64,000 bases of DNA from Planctomycetales bacterium (GCA_027449865.1 DAIDKV010000014.1:36766-100765), one strand, 5' to 3'; counted from the stretch's first letter, positions 17,437-26,643 are shown. The notes: generated by a model from the sequence alone, not told the origin. A program made the numbers and translations.

Positions 17437-18054
17437 ATGCCGACCGAATTCCAGTCGTTCCGCTCTGATGCCGAGGATCTTCTCCGCGTGGAGGGCCCGG
17501 GGTTCACCCTGGCCTTCCACAAGGAGGGGGACCGCTGGATCGAATCGATTCGCGGCGACTCGGGAGAGCTGGTTCGCGCCCTGATTGGCGAGCCCAACGA
17601 TCCCGCGCGGGTTCCTCATCCGGTCTACCAGGAATGGCAGCTCCACGGCCCGGAGTCGGGGGCCTCGCTCTGCCTCCTCCTGACCGGCCTCTCATTCACG
17701 CACCACTTCTCGGCCGCTCTCACGATCGCCGCCGACCCGGTCGATCCGGCTGCCGTCCGGCTCGATTTCGACGTGGCCGATCGGTGTCGATCGCCGGTCG
17801 AGAGCCTGGCCGCGACCTATCTTCTCGACCTGGGCTCGAATGCCCTGGCCTCGGCTGATCCCGAGCGCATCGCCTGGGAGGTTCCGAACGGCCGCCTCGA
17901 ACTGCTCGCCGGACCGGGCGCCTCGCTCGCGATGGCCGAGGCCGGACGCCGGGCGACGCGCGCCCAGATCGTCGCCACGATCGAGCCGGGCGCCTTTACC
18001 CACCGCCTCCGCTACGGCTGGCGATGGACGATCGCCTCGGATCGCACGCGATAG
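17437..18054 (+). CDS. hypothetical protein (205 aa)
   Basis: A beta-rich soluble protein with no recognised family. It starts 17 bases after prfB, so it may be co-transcribed. Patterns such as FHKEGDRWIESI, ARVPHPVYQEWQL and GAFTHRLRYGWRWTI suggest a compact beta sandwich with many aromatic edges. No catalytic motif or signal peptide is seen. Its end overlaps the convergent membrane-protein gene by 43 bases. Confidence 0.65.
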   Translation: MPTEFQSFRSDAEDLLRVEGPGFTLAFHKEGDRWIESIRGDSGELVRALIGEPNDPARVPHPVYQEWQLHGPESGASLCLLLTGLSFTHHFSAALTIAADPVDPAAVRLDFDVADRCRSPVESLAATYLLDLGSNALASADPERIAWEVPNGRLELLAGPGASLAMAEAGRRATRAQIVATIEPGAFTHRLRYGWRWTIASDRTR

Positions 18055-19952
18055 ACGGCGTATCGCCCCTCGACGTGCAATAGCTCGATCGGCCCCGTCC
18101 TCGCGAGCCGATCCTTCCGAGGGGCTCTCGCGACGAGGTAATCGGCACCCTGACGCGCCGCGAGGCCAGCGCGCGCCTCGTCGCTCATCGCCTCGTATCG
18201 CGCCTCGACCTCGTGCCGATGCTCGCGATACGCCTGGATGAACGCCTCGGGCGAGCCCCGAAGGCCGACGTGGTCCTGAAAGCGTGCGAACCAGTCGGCC
18301 AGCCCCGCGCCATGGTAGGGGCTTCCCGCCCGGTTGAACGCCAGGCTCCGATGCGACCAGAGGCGGAACGTCTTGGGACCAGGCGGCCCGATGAACCGCG
18401 CGGAAGGCGGCGTGTTCCGGCGACACCAGAGGGCCAACCGCTCGAAATCGTCCCGAGGGACCGCCGCGAACCGGCAGCGCTCGATCAGCCTCCGGACCAT
18501 CTCCAGCCGCGCTGAGGGATGGTCGAGCGGGATCATCCCCGCAAGTATCGCCGCCAGTGGCACCGCCCACGCCACAGCCAGCGCGACGCGCCATCGTCGG
18601 GCCTCTCGCCTGGGGTCCGTCGCCGATTGAACGCGATCCCAGCGCCTCGCGGCGAGACCGCCGACAATCAGGGCGACGATCAGCAGGCGGTGGCCGTATT
18701 CAGTGTCGTGATGGCCGAGGAAGTGGATCGCGAGCCCCATCATCCCGGCATAAACAACCGCCGGCAGTACCTTCCGTCCGCCGATCGCCAGGGCCGCCGA
18801 AACGGCGAGCTCGGCCAGGGTCACGACGACGAGGAGCCAGTCGCCGAGGAAACCGGCCGCGAGCGCCGATGCCCGGATTCGTCCGAGTCCTCCTTCGTTC
18901 CAGAGTCGGACGAGCCTTCCGGCGACGAGCACGAGAGCGAGCCCTCGGGCGACGGTGCTCATCCGAAACGGCTGGAAGACGGTCGCCCGAAGCCCATGCA
19001 CGACCTCGATGGCATACCAGGCGGCGAACAGCCCGACCCCGAGCACGACCATCATGCTCGCCAGCCGCGATCGCGGGCCGTTGGAATCACGCCCCCCCAC
19101 GCGTCGGTCGAAGGAGAGGACGGCCAGGATCACGTAGCTGAACCAGGCGAGCCATTGCGGCATCCGCCAGAGGTGCGGAAGCATGTGCTGCGGACTCTGA
19201 AGCTCGACGCTCAGCATCCAGAAGAGGCCGTCGGGCAATTCGCCCTGAAGGGTGGACCGCTGCCACAGGTTGATCGCAAGCCCCGGTACCACGGCCACCC
19301 CAAGCGAGGCCGCGACCACCAGCGCTCCGCGAATCCCTGGCCCCTGATCGCTCGACAGAATCCCCCAGACGACCCACGATGCGGCGAGGGTCATGGCAAG
19401 CTGGAGCCCGACCGCCGGATGAACAACGGCCGCCATCGCGATCCAGCCCGAAGATTTCCATCGATCGACCGAGGGCCTCTCGATCGCATCGGCGATCGCC
19501 TGCCAACCCATCGCCAGCGCGACGAGCCGATCCAGGACCATCGGCTCGAAGAGGTGATTGGTCCCGATGTTCCCAGCCCGCGCGGCGAGGAAGAGTCCGA
19601 CCGCGACCCACCCGGCGCCCGGGCGGGAATCGCCCCAGACCGACGATCCCATCCGCGCCACGGCCCGGCCGGTGCCGAGGAAGGTCGCCACGAAGACCCC
19701 GAAGAGGGCCGCCGAGAGCCCCAAGGGTCGAGCGAGGAAATCCAGGAGCGCGATCGAGCCTCGATGCGGGTTGAACGCGTCGAAAGCCCGGACGAACGGA
19801 TCAGCCTCGAAGACGCTCGGATCCTGGTGATGGATCAGCAGCGGAAGTCGATAAGCCTGATCGCCTTCGAGGCTTCGATAGCCTCGAATGGAGAGATAGA
19901 TCCCGAGCAGGAGCAAGAGCCCCAGCCATCGCTCGATCCCTCGGCGCTCCAT
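18012..19952 (-). CDS. multi-pass membrane protein, DUF6798-like (646 aa)
   Basis: About ten hydrophobic segments are spread through residues 10-480, then a soluble C-terminal part with ARFIGPPGPKTFRLWSHRS and FQDHVGLRG. The layout resembles GT-C type glycosyltransferase-like membrane proteins, and the C-terminal pattern recalls the planctomycete DUF6798 group; this is from memory and not certain. The start at 19952 (MERRGIERWLG) is preferred; a GTG at 20045 would add 31 basic residues. It lies just downstream of cvpA on the same strand. Confidence 0.7.
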   Translation of the reverse strand: MERRGIERWLGLLLLLGIYLSIRGYRSLEGDQAYRLPLLIHHQDPSVFEADPFVRAFDAFNPHRGSIALLDFLARPLGLSAALFGVFVATFLGTGRAVARMGSSVWGDSRPGAGWVAVGLFLAARAGNIGTNHLFEPMVLDRLVALAMGWQAIADAIERPSVDRWKSSGWIAMAAVVHPAVGLQLAMTLAASWVVWGILSSDQGPGIRGALVVAASLGVAVVPGLAINLWQRSTLQGELPDGLFWMLSVELQSPQHMLPHLWRMPQWLAWFSYVILAVLSFDRRVGGRDSNGPRSRLASMMVVLGVGLFAAWYAIEVVHGLRATVFQPFRMSTVARGLALVLVAGRLVRLWNEGGLGRIRASALAAGFLGDWLLVVVTLAELAVSAALAIGGRKVLPAVVYAGMMGLAIHFLGHHDTEYGHRLLIVALIVGGLAARRWDRVQSATDPRREARRWRVALAVAWAVPLAAILAGMIPLDHPSARLEMVRRLIERCRFAAVPRDDFERLALWCRRNTPPSARFIGPPGPKTFRLWSHRSLAFNRAGSPYHGAGLADWFARFQDHVGLRGSPEAFIQAYREHRHEVEARYEAMSDEARAGLAARQGADYLVARAPRKDRLARTGPIELLHVEGRYAVYRVRSEAIVHRQP

Positions 19953-20060
19953 CGCTTCGGGCCCCCGCGTCGCTCCATCCGCCGGGATCCGAGGACACGA
20001 CGGAATCCGCCGGGAAGGGAACGTGTGGGAGTGTGCCCGGGCCACGCCCTGGGGTCAACC

Positions 20061-20756
20061 TCACTTCGGGGGCGGCTCGGCGATGACGGGTGGCCTCGCG
20101 GAACTGCCACGATCGAGGCGAGGGTCGGCGGCGGGCTTGCGGGCGGTCTGGGCGACGGGGAGGGCAGGCTCGGCCGGCTGATCCTCGGTCGCGGGCGCGG
20201 GCCCCTTCAGACCGTTCTGATAAATCTGACCGGCCAGATGCTGCACCGGCACCGATCGCCAGATCCGGACAGCCGGCCGATACTGATTGTTCCAGACGAT
20301 CGCCTGCGAGGTCTTCACCTGCTCCTTCGCCCATGGGATCGTTTCCACCTGATCGAGCCCGTAACGGACCAGCCCCGCGACCAGGAACGCGGCGACAAAC
20401 GCCCCCTTCGTGAGGCCCAGGAGGAAGCCCGCGAACTGGTCGTTGCGGCTCCGCTGCGCCGGCATCCCGGGGACCTCGGGGCGCCGGGTCATCTTCACGA
20501 AGAGGGTGCAGAAACCGACGATCACGAGATCGGTCACGCTCACGGCGAGCCACCAGAGGATGCGATCGCCCCACTCGGCGGGGATCGCGGCGAGGTACTC
20601 GCGGATGTGCGGCTTGACCTCGTCGCGCACGGGGGCCGCGAGGTAAAAGGCGGCGATCAGGCCGCCGAGTCGAATGAACTGGTGGGTGAATCCCTGAATC
20701 CAGCCGCGGATCGCGGCGATCAGGATGAAGATGCCCAACGCCACGTCCAGACCCAT
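20061..20756 (-). CDS. CvpA family membrane protein (231 aa)
   Basis: An N-terminal CvpA domain with four hydrophobic segments: LGIFILIAAIRGWIQGF, LGGLIAAFYLAAPV, AVSVTDLVIVGFCTLF and AFVAAFLVAGLVRYG. The FAGFLLGLTKGAF turn before the last helix is typical of the family. CvpA proteins act in envelope homeostasis and in colicin V export in E. coli; their mechanism is unclear. The last ~60 residues are Pro/Ala-rich and probably disordered. The ATG at 20756 has GAGGGG upstream. Confidence 0.88.
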   Translation of the reverse strand: MGLDVALGIFILIAAIRGWIQGFTHQFIRLGGLIAAFYLAAPVRDEVKPHIREYLAAIPAEWGDRILWWLAVSVTDLVIVGFCTLFVKMTRRPEVPGMPAQRSRNDQFAGFLLGLTKGAFVAAFLVAGLVRYGLDQVETIPWAKEQVKTSQAIVWNNQYRPAVRIWRSVPVQHLAGQIYQNGLKGPAPATEDQPAEPALPVAQTARKPAADPRLDRGSSARPPVIAEPPPK

Positions 20757-20951
20757 CGTATGCCCCCTCACGCGGCCCGGATTGCCCGGATCTCGTCGGA
20801 TGTCTATTCGCTGGCCGGCCTGAGTTCTTCTCGGGAAACGTCGCGCCGTATCCTGAGAAATCGGCCGCCGGGGCGTTGAAACTTGAGCGGGAGCCGGCCA
20901 CGATTAAGGGAACGTGATTCCGCCGACGCCCGGACCCGCCGAGGAGCCGCC

Positions 20952-22169
20952 GTGTCTTCCTTGACCCGACCGAGAGAGCTTCGCTCGCTCGCCTGGATTG
21001 TACTGTCGACGGCTCTTCTCGCAACGCTCGCGTTCAGACCCGCGCGGGCCGACGAATTCAGCCGCCTGGTCGGACCCTCGCTTTTTGAGATCCCTCGACG
21101 CCCCGATGGGAAAGGTGTACCGGCCCTCTCGATCCGTGCGATCGAGGCGATGCCGGAGGTTCTCTCCGGCGAGCGATCGGCGTTCCTCGTGGTGGAGACC
21201 GACGAGGGGAACGTGGCGAAGCTTCTGGTCTCGCCGGCGCTCCGGCCGCGTCCGGCCGTGGAGGGACAATCCGAGCGGCAGGTGGTCCCGATCCTCAGCC
21301 TGGATCGGTTCGAGACGATCGACCGCGGCGATCGCGTGGCGCGGAAGGCTCGCGGTCGGGACGTCGTGCTCTTTGACGGCTTCGACTTCGACCTGGACAG
21401 CGGCCAGGTGGTTCCGCCGGGTTTCGGCGGCGATATCCGGTTCGAGAGCAAGGCGAAGGGCGGACCCGCGCTGGTTGGTCTCGGCGCGAGCCGGCTTTAC
21501 CCGATCGACCGTCTGATCAAGATGGCGGGCGTCGAGACAGGTCGGCCATCGACGGGCCTGAAGGTGCTCCCGACCGACTTCAACGGTCGATATACCCTCG
21601 TCGCCAATGGCCAGCTCGCCGGCGCGCTGGAACTCTCGATCGGGGAGGATGGGACGGTCTCGGGCCAGTTCCGCTCCGACCGGAACGGCGGTCAATACCC
21701 GGTCACCGGCAAGATCGCCGCCGATCGAGCGCGTCGGATTGAATTTGAGATCCGGTTCCCGAGGTCCCGCCAGTCGTTCGACGGCCTGCTCTGGACCGAG
21801 GAGCGCAACGTCTTCGCGGGGACGACCCGACTCCTGGAGCACGAGTACAGCTTCCTCGCGGTCCGCGAGGGTTTCCCGATCTATCCCGAACCGATCGAGG
21901 GAACGGCGCCGCCTCGCGCCCCTTCGGTCGCGAAGACGACCACTCTGGTGGTCGGCCTCGCGGGCGATCGTTACACGCTGGACGGCGCGGAGAAATCGGC
22001 CGACGAGATGAGCCGGGCTCTTTCGGCGGCGATTTCCTCTCGATCGGCGTCCGAGGCGCTGATCCGGGTTCCGCCCTCGACCCCTTTTGAGAAGGTGCAA
22101 GCCCTCGTCCGGCTGGTCCGCCGATCCGGGATCGAAACGATCCGGCTCGGCGAGGTGAAGGAGCCCTGA
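20952..22169 (+). CDS. secreted protein with an ExbD-like C-terminal segment (405 aa)
   Basis: The GTG at 20952 with GAGGAG five bases upstream starts a clean signal peptide (LAWIVLSTALLATLAF ending at RARAD-like ARADE). Residues ~30-330 are beta-rich with no recognised family (FDGFDFDLDSGQVVPPGFG, LPTDFNGRYTLVANG). The last ~70 residues (LVVGLAGDRYTLDGAEKSADEM followed by SASEALIRVPPSTPFEKVQ) look like the periplasmic domain of ExbD/TolR, with a strand, a helix and a 'RVPPSTPFEKV' strand. The combination is unusual; function unknown. It ends seven bases before selC. Confidence 0.7.
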   Translation: MSSLTRPRELRSLAWIVLSTALLATLAFRPARADEFSRLVGPSLFEIPRRPDGKGVPALSIRAIEAMPEVLSGERSAFLVVETDEGNVAKLLVSPALRPRPAVEGQSERQVVPILSLDRFETIDRGDRVARKARGRDVVLFDGFDFDLDSGQVVPPGFGGDIRFESKAKGGPALVGLGASRLYPIDRLIKMAGVETGRPSTGLKVLPTDFNGRYTLVANGQLAGALELSIGEDGTVSGQFRSDRNGGQYPVTGKIAADRARRIEFEIRFPRSRQSFDGLLWTEERNVFAGTTRLLEHEYSFLAVREGFPIYPEPIEGTAPPRAPSVAKTTTLVVGLAGDRYTLDGAEKSADEMSRALSAAISSRSASEALIRVPPSTPFEKVQALVRLVRRSGIETIRLGEVKEP

Positions 22170-22176
22170 AATCTCG

Positions 22177-22272
22177 GGGAGCGTTTCCGCGGCTGGTGCC
22201 CGGCACGGTCTTCAAAACCGTTGTGGGGCCTGGAGACAGGTCCCAGGTGGGTTCGATTCCCATCCGCTCCCG
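22177..22272 (+). tRNA. selC: tRNA-Sec (anticodon TCA)
   Basis: Acceptor stem GGGAGCG (22177-22183) pairs with CGCTCCC (22265-22271), discriminator G at 22272. The anticodon arm is ACGGT-CTTCAAA-ACCGT (22205-22221) with TCA at 22212-22214. A long variable arm GGGGCCTG-GAGA-CAGGTCCC forms eight pairs. The T-arm is GTGGG-TTCGATT-CCCAT. Length 96, the long variable arm and the UCA anticodon are specific to selenocysteine tRNA. CCA is not encoded. It implies that selA/selB and at least one selenoprotein exist elsewhere in the genome. Confidence 0.95.
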
Positions 22273-22333
22273 TTTTTGAAACGCCCTGGTATCCTTCCTC
22301 ACGTCTCGGCAAGTGACGTCGGTCTCAGGATGG

Positions 22334-23182
22334 TCATAACGGATCGAAATACCCGCACGCCCGGAGATGCTCGACGCTCCGCGCGACCCGATCGTGGCGG
22401 GCCTCGAGTCCCGGCTCGGGCTCGCCGCCGATCCCCTCGATCTCGATCGTGAACGGCCCTGAGAAGCCCACTCCATCGAGAATCTCACGGACCCGGACGA
22501 AATCGACGCCGCCCGCCTCGCCGACCGCGGGGAAGTACCAGTCCTCGAAGCCGCCCCGGTTGTCCTTCAGGTGGACGTTCCGGACCAGGTGCTTCACGCG
22601 CTCCAGTTCGTTGCAGGGATCGACGCCCTGGTTGTAGTAGGCGATGTTCCCGGTGTCGAAATTGAGCCGGACGTTCGGATGATCGACCTCGTCCATCAGC
22701 GCGAGCATCGCCGAGGCATTTTGAGTCGGTCCCTTGTGGGTCTCGAGCGCCAGCGTGACCCCGGAGCTTGCCGCCGTATCTCCCAGTCGCCGGAGATGCT
22801 GGATCACCGTCGCTCTCTCGGCCGCGTCCGATGGCTGGCCCGCACCGGTCACGCAGACCGAGACCCGGAACCATCGCGCCGCGAATCGAATCCTGCGCTC
22901 GGTGAGCTCGACCCCTTCGATCGTTCGGATATCCGCCCCGCCGACGTTGCAGCCGCTGATCGCGACCTCGTGGCGATGGAGGAGCGCCAGGAACTCCTCG
23001 ACCGTCGCGTCGTCGGCCTTTTCGGTAATGACGGCCGACTCGGGGATCACCAGGCCGCCGAAGTTGTGCCCGCGAAGGGCGAGCTCCAGGTGGCCGATTC
23101 CGGCCGACCGAATCCGCTCGACGGCCGCCCGAACGCCCGACGGGCCATAACAGTTGGTGAAGCAGCTTATGATCCGATTCAA
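22334..23182 (-). CDS. sugar phosphate isomerase/epimerase, TIM barrel (282 aa)
   Basis: An AP endonuclease 2-type barrel. Metal/substrate residues are seen in ALETHKGPTQN (Glu), VRLNFDTGNI (Asp), VRNVHLKDN (His/Lys) and TIEIEGIGG (Glu). The family isomerises or epimerises sugars such as xylose, tagatose or inositol derivatives; the exact reaction is unclear. The TTG at 23182, with GGAG eight bases upstream, gives LNRIISCFTNCYG as the natural N-terminus; the longer frame adds low-complexity sequence. It begins 20 bases after the RNase D stop, suggesting an operon. Confidence 0.85.
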   Translation of the reverse strand: MNRIISCFTNCYGPSGVRAAVERIRSAGIGHLELALRGHNFGGLVIPESAVITEKADDATVEEFLALLHRHEVAISGCNVGGADIRTIEGVELTERRIRFAARWFRVSVCVTGAGQPSDAAERATVIQHLRRLGDTAASSGVTLALETHKGPTQNASAMLALMDEVDHPNVRLNFDTGNIAYYNQGVDPCNELERVKHLVRNVHLKDNRGGFEDWYFPAVGEAGGVDFVRVREILDGVGFSGPFTIEIEGIGGEPEPGLEARHDRVARSVEHLRACGYFDPL

Positions 23183-23201
23183 GGATTTGTCTCCGTGGAA
23201 A

Positions 23202-24407
23202 TCAATCGGCCTCACCGCCGACCGGCTCAAGCGTGACCGGGAACTCGCTTCCGGGGTTGGAGACCCGGAGCGCGACACGACCATTGAGGACATCGAGCAG
23301 AACCTTGCCGAAAAGCTCGGCTCGCCAGCCCTGAAGCAGTTGCGGGAGACGGTTGTCGGGTTGGCCGTCGAGGTGCCAGCGGATCAGGTACTTGAGGTCG
23401 GAGACGGTCGCCACGAGCGATCCGGCGATTCGGTGCTGAGCGCAGCACTGGGCCATCGCGGCGGAGAGCAGGTTGGAGACGGTCGAAAGACCTGGCGGCT
23501 CCTCGAACCGAGCGGAGAGGTCGGGCAGGTGGTCGTCGGGGACGGACCGCGCCTCGTCGAGCGCGTCGAGGATTTCGTCGGCCCGGTTCATCAGGCCGGG
23601 ACGGTTGAAATCACGGAGTGCTTCCAGGCCCTTGCGGTTGCTGGGCTGTCGTTTGGCGATCGCGACGAGAAGGTCGTCACGCATCACCTGGCGGAGCGGA
23701 CGGTTCTGTCGTCGGGCCTCGTCCTCGCGCCAGAGCGAGAGCCGGCGCGCCATTTCGAGACCTCTTCGCCCGAGCTGGTTCAAACCGGGCAATCGCCGCC
23801 ACCGCTCGTCGTCGGCCCGGCTCGCGATCTCACCGATGAAGTCGCGCAATTCCTGCTCCACCCATTCGATCCGGCCGAGGTTGGTCAGGGCCTCGGCGAA
23901 GAAGTCGGCGAGGTCGAGCAGGTGGCGGACGTCATCGAGCGCGTAATCGACCTGGGCGGCCGTGAGGGGGCGCTTCCGCCAGTCGGTCCGGGTCTCGCCG
24001 CCCGCGAGCGAGACACCGAGCACCTGGCCGACCAGGTTTCCGAGCGAGAGCGGGTAGCTGTACCCGGCCAGACCGGCCGCCAACTGGACGTCGAAGACCC
24101 GCTCGGGTAGCCGACCCGTCCGGATCTGGCAGATCCGCAGGTCCTCGCCCGCGGCGTGCATCACCACGTCGAGCCCGGGGTCGCAGACCACATCCCAGAA
24201 CGCCGAGAGATCGCGCACCGCGAGCGGGTCGATCAGCGCCAGGCGATCACGAGTCGCGACCTGAACCAGGCAGAGGACCGGCTCGAAGGTATCCTCCGAA
24301 ACAAACTCGGTGTCGAAGGCGAACCGCCCCGTGGACCGGAGATGATCGACCAGCGATTGAAGCTGCGCCGCCGTGGCGACCAGCGAGGCACCCGATGAGG
24401 CGCTCAT
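23202..24407 (-). CDS. rnd: ribonuclease D
   Basis: A DEDD 3'-5' exonuclease that trims the 3' ends of tRNA precursors. The first motif is FAFDTEFVSEDTF (DxE) near residue 30, the second LDVVMHAAGEDLRI near residue 90 (D), and the third is in QVDYALDDVRHLLDL (Y-D). An HRDC domain follows (PLRQVMRDDLLVAIAKRQP, about residue 230). The last ~120 residues form the second helical domain. Length (401) fits family members. The chosen start MSASSGAS at 24407 keeps the domain positions right. Confidence 0.92.
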   Translation of the reverse strand: MSASSGASLVATAAQLQSLVDHLRSTGRFAFDTEFVSEDTFEPVLCLVQVATRDRLALIDPLAVRDLSAFWDVVCDPGLDVVMHAAGEDLRICQIRTGRLPERVFDVQLAAGLAGYSYPLSLGNLVGQVLGVSLAGGETRTDWRKRPLTAAQVDYALDDVRHLLDLADFFAEALTNLGRIEWVEQELRDFIGEIASRADDERWRRLPGLNQLGRRGLEMARRLSLWREDEARRQNRPLRQVMRDDLLVAIAKRQPSNRKGLEALRDFNRPGLMNRADEILDALDEARSVPDDHLPDLSARFEEPPGLSTVSNLLSAAMAQCCAQHRIAGSLVATVSDLKYLIRWHLDGQPDNRLPQLLQGWRAELFGKVLLDVLNGRVALRVSNPGSEFPVTLEPVGGEAD

Positions 24408-24529
24408 GTCCGGATGGTGTCCCCACGATGGGGCTCCGCGCTCTCCCCATCGCCCTGCCAAACCGCCACAAGGCTCGATCCGGTCCCCGCGCGGGACGGC
24501 GCCGGATCGCGACCCCCGACCACCGATCG

Positions 24530-25309
24530 TCAGGGTTCGAGTTCTTCGAGAAACCGCAGGATCACGCCGTTGGCCACCGTCGGGTTTTCATAAGGAGCCA
24601 GATGCCCGGCCGCCGGGATCACCTCGAGTCGGGCGCCCGGGATGGCGTCGGCCATCGCCATGGAATCCTCGGGGGGCGTGATCGCGTCGTGCTCGCCCAC
24701 CAGCACCAGCGTCGGGACCCGGATCGATCCCAGGAACTCCCTTCGATCGGGCCGGCTCGCCAGCGCATGGAGCGTGCCGACCACCCCTCGGGCGGAGTTT
24801 CGTTCCATCATTCGTCGCATTCCGACGACCAGGTCAGGCCGAAATTCCTCGGTGGATTTCGCGAAGAATCGAGGAAGCATCACCTGGATCGCCGGTCCCG
24901 GATCTCCGGCCCGCGCGACCAGCTCGGCCAGCTCTCCGCGCTTCGCCGCGGCCTCGGGCGTGTCGGCCGCCGCTCGCGTGTCCATCAGCATCAGCGCCCG
25001 GACACGCTCCGGATACCGGGCGATCATCGAGAGAGCCACATATCCACCCATCGAGAGGCCGCCAACCACCACCGGCTCGGCCAGCCCCAGAGTGTCGAGC
25101 AGCTCGATCACGTCGTCGGCCATCCCGTCGATCGAATACTGGCCGTCAGGAGCCGGCGAATCACCGTGGCCAAGCAGGTCGGGCGCAATCACCCGATACA
25201 TCGCTCCAATCGCGGAGAATTGATCCTTCCACATCATCCGGCCGATCGGGAAACCGTGGAGCAGGACCACAACCGGGCCCGGCCCCTCGTCGCTGAATGC
25301 CAGCCGCAT
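24530..25309 (-). CDS. alpha/beta hydrolase (259 aa)
   Basis: The ATG at 25309 with GAGGAGAAG upstream begins MRLAFSDEGPGPVVVLLHGF, the typical first strand with an oxyanion HGF. The nucleophile is in VGGLSMGGYVAL (Ser of GLSMGG), the acid in VLVGEHDAITP, and the histidine in IPAAGHLAPYENP. The helical cap lies between strands 6 and 7. The closest textbook relatives are 3-oxoadipate enol-lactonase-like esterases, but the substrate cannot be assigned. Confidence 0.9.
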   Translation of the reverse strand: MRLAFSDEGPGPVVVLLHGFPIGRMMWKDQFSAIGAMYRVIAPDLLGHGDSPAPDGQYSIDGMADDVIELLDTLGLAEPVVVGGLSMGGYVALSMIARYPERVRALMLMDTRAAADTPEAAAKRGELAELVARAGDPGPAIQVMLPRFFAKSTEEFRPDLVVGMRRMMERNSARGVVGTLHALASRPDRREFLGSIRVPTLVLVGEHDAITPPEDSMAMADAIPGARLEVIPAAGHLAPYENPTVANGVILRFLEELEP

Positions 25310-25680
25310 CAGGCTTCTCCTCGCGAGTCGGAGTCGAAACAACGTCCCCATTCTATCAGGCTCCGACCCGGCTCGGCGACGATTCCCCAAATCACGGATG
25401 GACTCGGGACTTACGGATATAGCGTTTCCTCCCCGCGACGCCCGCGCGTCGAATTCTCCTGCGCTCCAACGAATGGTTCGCTTTCATCTCGGCGCGCGAA
25501 AGGGCCTGCTGGAAGATATGAGGCGACCCGGATTGAGGAAGTCTTGGTCCGATGGCCGGCGGGCCGTGTCGAACCCTTCCAGGGTCGGGAGGCCGATCGA
25601 GCCTACCGCCTTCGCGAGGGGAAATCGAAGGCTGTTCCCTGGTCGGCTGAGACCGGGCGAGGAGATCCCCCAGGCTGCGG
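25310..25680. other. intergenic stretch with no recognised gene
   Basis: It lies between the hydrolase start and the end of the small membrane-protein gene, both on the minus strand. Short ORFs are arginine/proline-rich and lack family features. I see no repeats or RNA genes in it; it must hold the hydrolase promoter. Confidence 0.45.
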
Positions 25681-25875
25681 TCAGACCTGGGTGTTGATGA
25701 GCAAAAGGATCGCGGTGGCCATCATCAGCAGGCCCATGATCCAGACGCAGAGGCGGGCCGAATGCCACCAGATCCGCCGCCACGATTCGTGGCGCGAGGC
25801 GGAATAGACCAGGCTGATCGCGATCACCAGCGGCAGGATCAGCCAGTAAACTTCCACCGAGGCCGAGGGATTCAT
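25681..25875 (-). CDS. small two-helix membrane protein (64 aa)
   Basis: The product has two hydrophobic segments (VYWLILPLVIAISLVYSA, residues 9-26, and LCVWIMGLLMMATAILLLI, 42-60) joined by a basic loop with several Trp residues. Its ATG overlaps the stop of the upstream DUF6677-like gene as ATGA (25872-25875). That implies translational coupling and a shared role. It is too short for any known enzyme. Function unknown. Confidence 0.7.
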   Translation of the reverse strand: MNPSASVEVYWLILPLVIAISLVYSASRHESWRRIWWHSARLCVWIMGLLMMATAILLLINTQV

Positions 25876-26408
25876 ACCGAGCCTCCCGCCGGGATGCCCC
25901 CGGCACTGGCGGGAACCGCCTGGGCTTCGGGAGATGTCTCGTCGTGGTAGGCGGGGCCGTCGAAGGCGTCGTAGATCGCCAGAATGTTGAGCAGACCGGC
26001 GACGCAGGTATAAATCGATCCGATCTCGACGAGCTTGCCGAGCCGATTCTGAAGGGCATTGAGCGTGTTCTGAGAGGGCTCGGCCATGAATCCCCCGAGG
26101 ATCGGGCCATGCCCGTATCGCTCCAGAAGACTCTGCACCAGCGCGGGAAGCGAGGGAAGGCCAACGAAGAACTGCCCGAGATAGTAGAGCGGGAACTTCT
26201 CCGGGTTCTGGAGCGGGTTCACCCATCTCCAGTAAACGATCTTCCCCTCCCCCATGATCAGGCCGATGAAAAACAGCCCGAGGATGCAGATCGCGTAGAG
26301 AATTCCCTTGCCGATCCGCCCCTGATAGATATGGCCCGCCCCTGGAATCAACCAGGCCAGCAACGCCGCGAGGGCGGGGTTGCGCAGATTCACGCTCGGC
26401 TCGGTCAT
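25872..26408 (-). CDS. DUF6677-like membrane protein (178 aa)
   Basis: The N-terminus has NPALAALLAWLIPGAGHIYQGR (residues 10-31), the 'AxLLAWLIPGxGHxYxGR' pattern of small planctomycete membrane proteins such as DUF6677 and of TM2-type proteins. At least two more hydrophobic segments follow (GILYAICILGLFFIGLI and IGSIYTCVAGLLNILAIY). The Ala/Pro-rich C-terminal tail is probably cytoplasmic. Function is not known; it is coupled to the 64-residue membrane protein by a four-base overlap. Confidence 0.75.
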   Translation of the reverse strand: MTEPSVNLRNPALAALLAWLIPGAGHIYQGRIGKGILYAICILGLFFIGLIMGEGKIVYWRWVNPLQNPEKFPLYYLGQFFVGLPSLPALVQSLLERYGHGPILGGFMAEPSQNTLNALQNRLGKLVEIGSIYTCVAGLLNILAIYDAFDGPAYHDETSPEAQAVPASAGGIPAGGSV

Positions 26409-26643
26409 CGCGACGCATCAACCTCCCTGGGCCGGGGAATCGTCCGGACGCCATTCCCGGCGCACGCCCCTGCTTCCTGATCGATCGTATCAGAACCTGG
26501 GATCGTGATCCAGCCCCAGGACTCTTCGATATCGATGGAGGGGCTGCGAGCCGGCTCGACGTTCGACGATCCCCCTTATTATGATCTCGGGGGAGCGGGC
26601 CGCTCATCTTCGGGCGCCCGGAGCATCCGACGGGAGACGACGA

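Noticed and set aside
18519..20879. A 786-residue plus-strand frame over the membrane protein and cvpA
   Set aside because: Arg/Pro/Glu-rich shadow frame in GC-rich DNA; the minus-strand genes have membrane helices and start signals.
24395..25807. A 470-residue plus-strand frame over rnd and the hydrolase gene
   Set aside because: It is antisense to two well-supported genes; Arg/Pro/His-rich low-complexity product.
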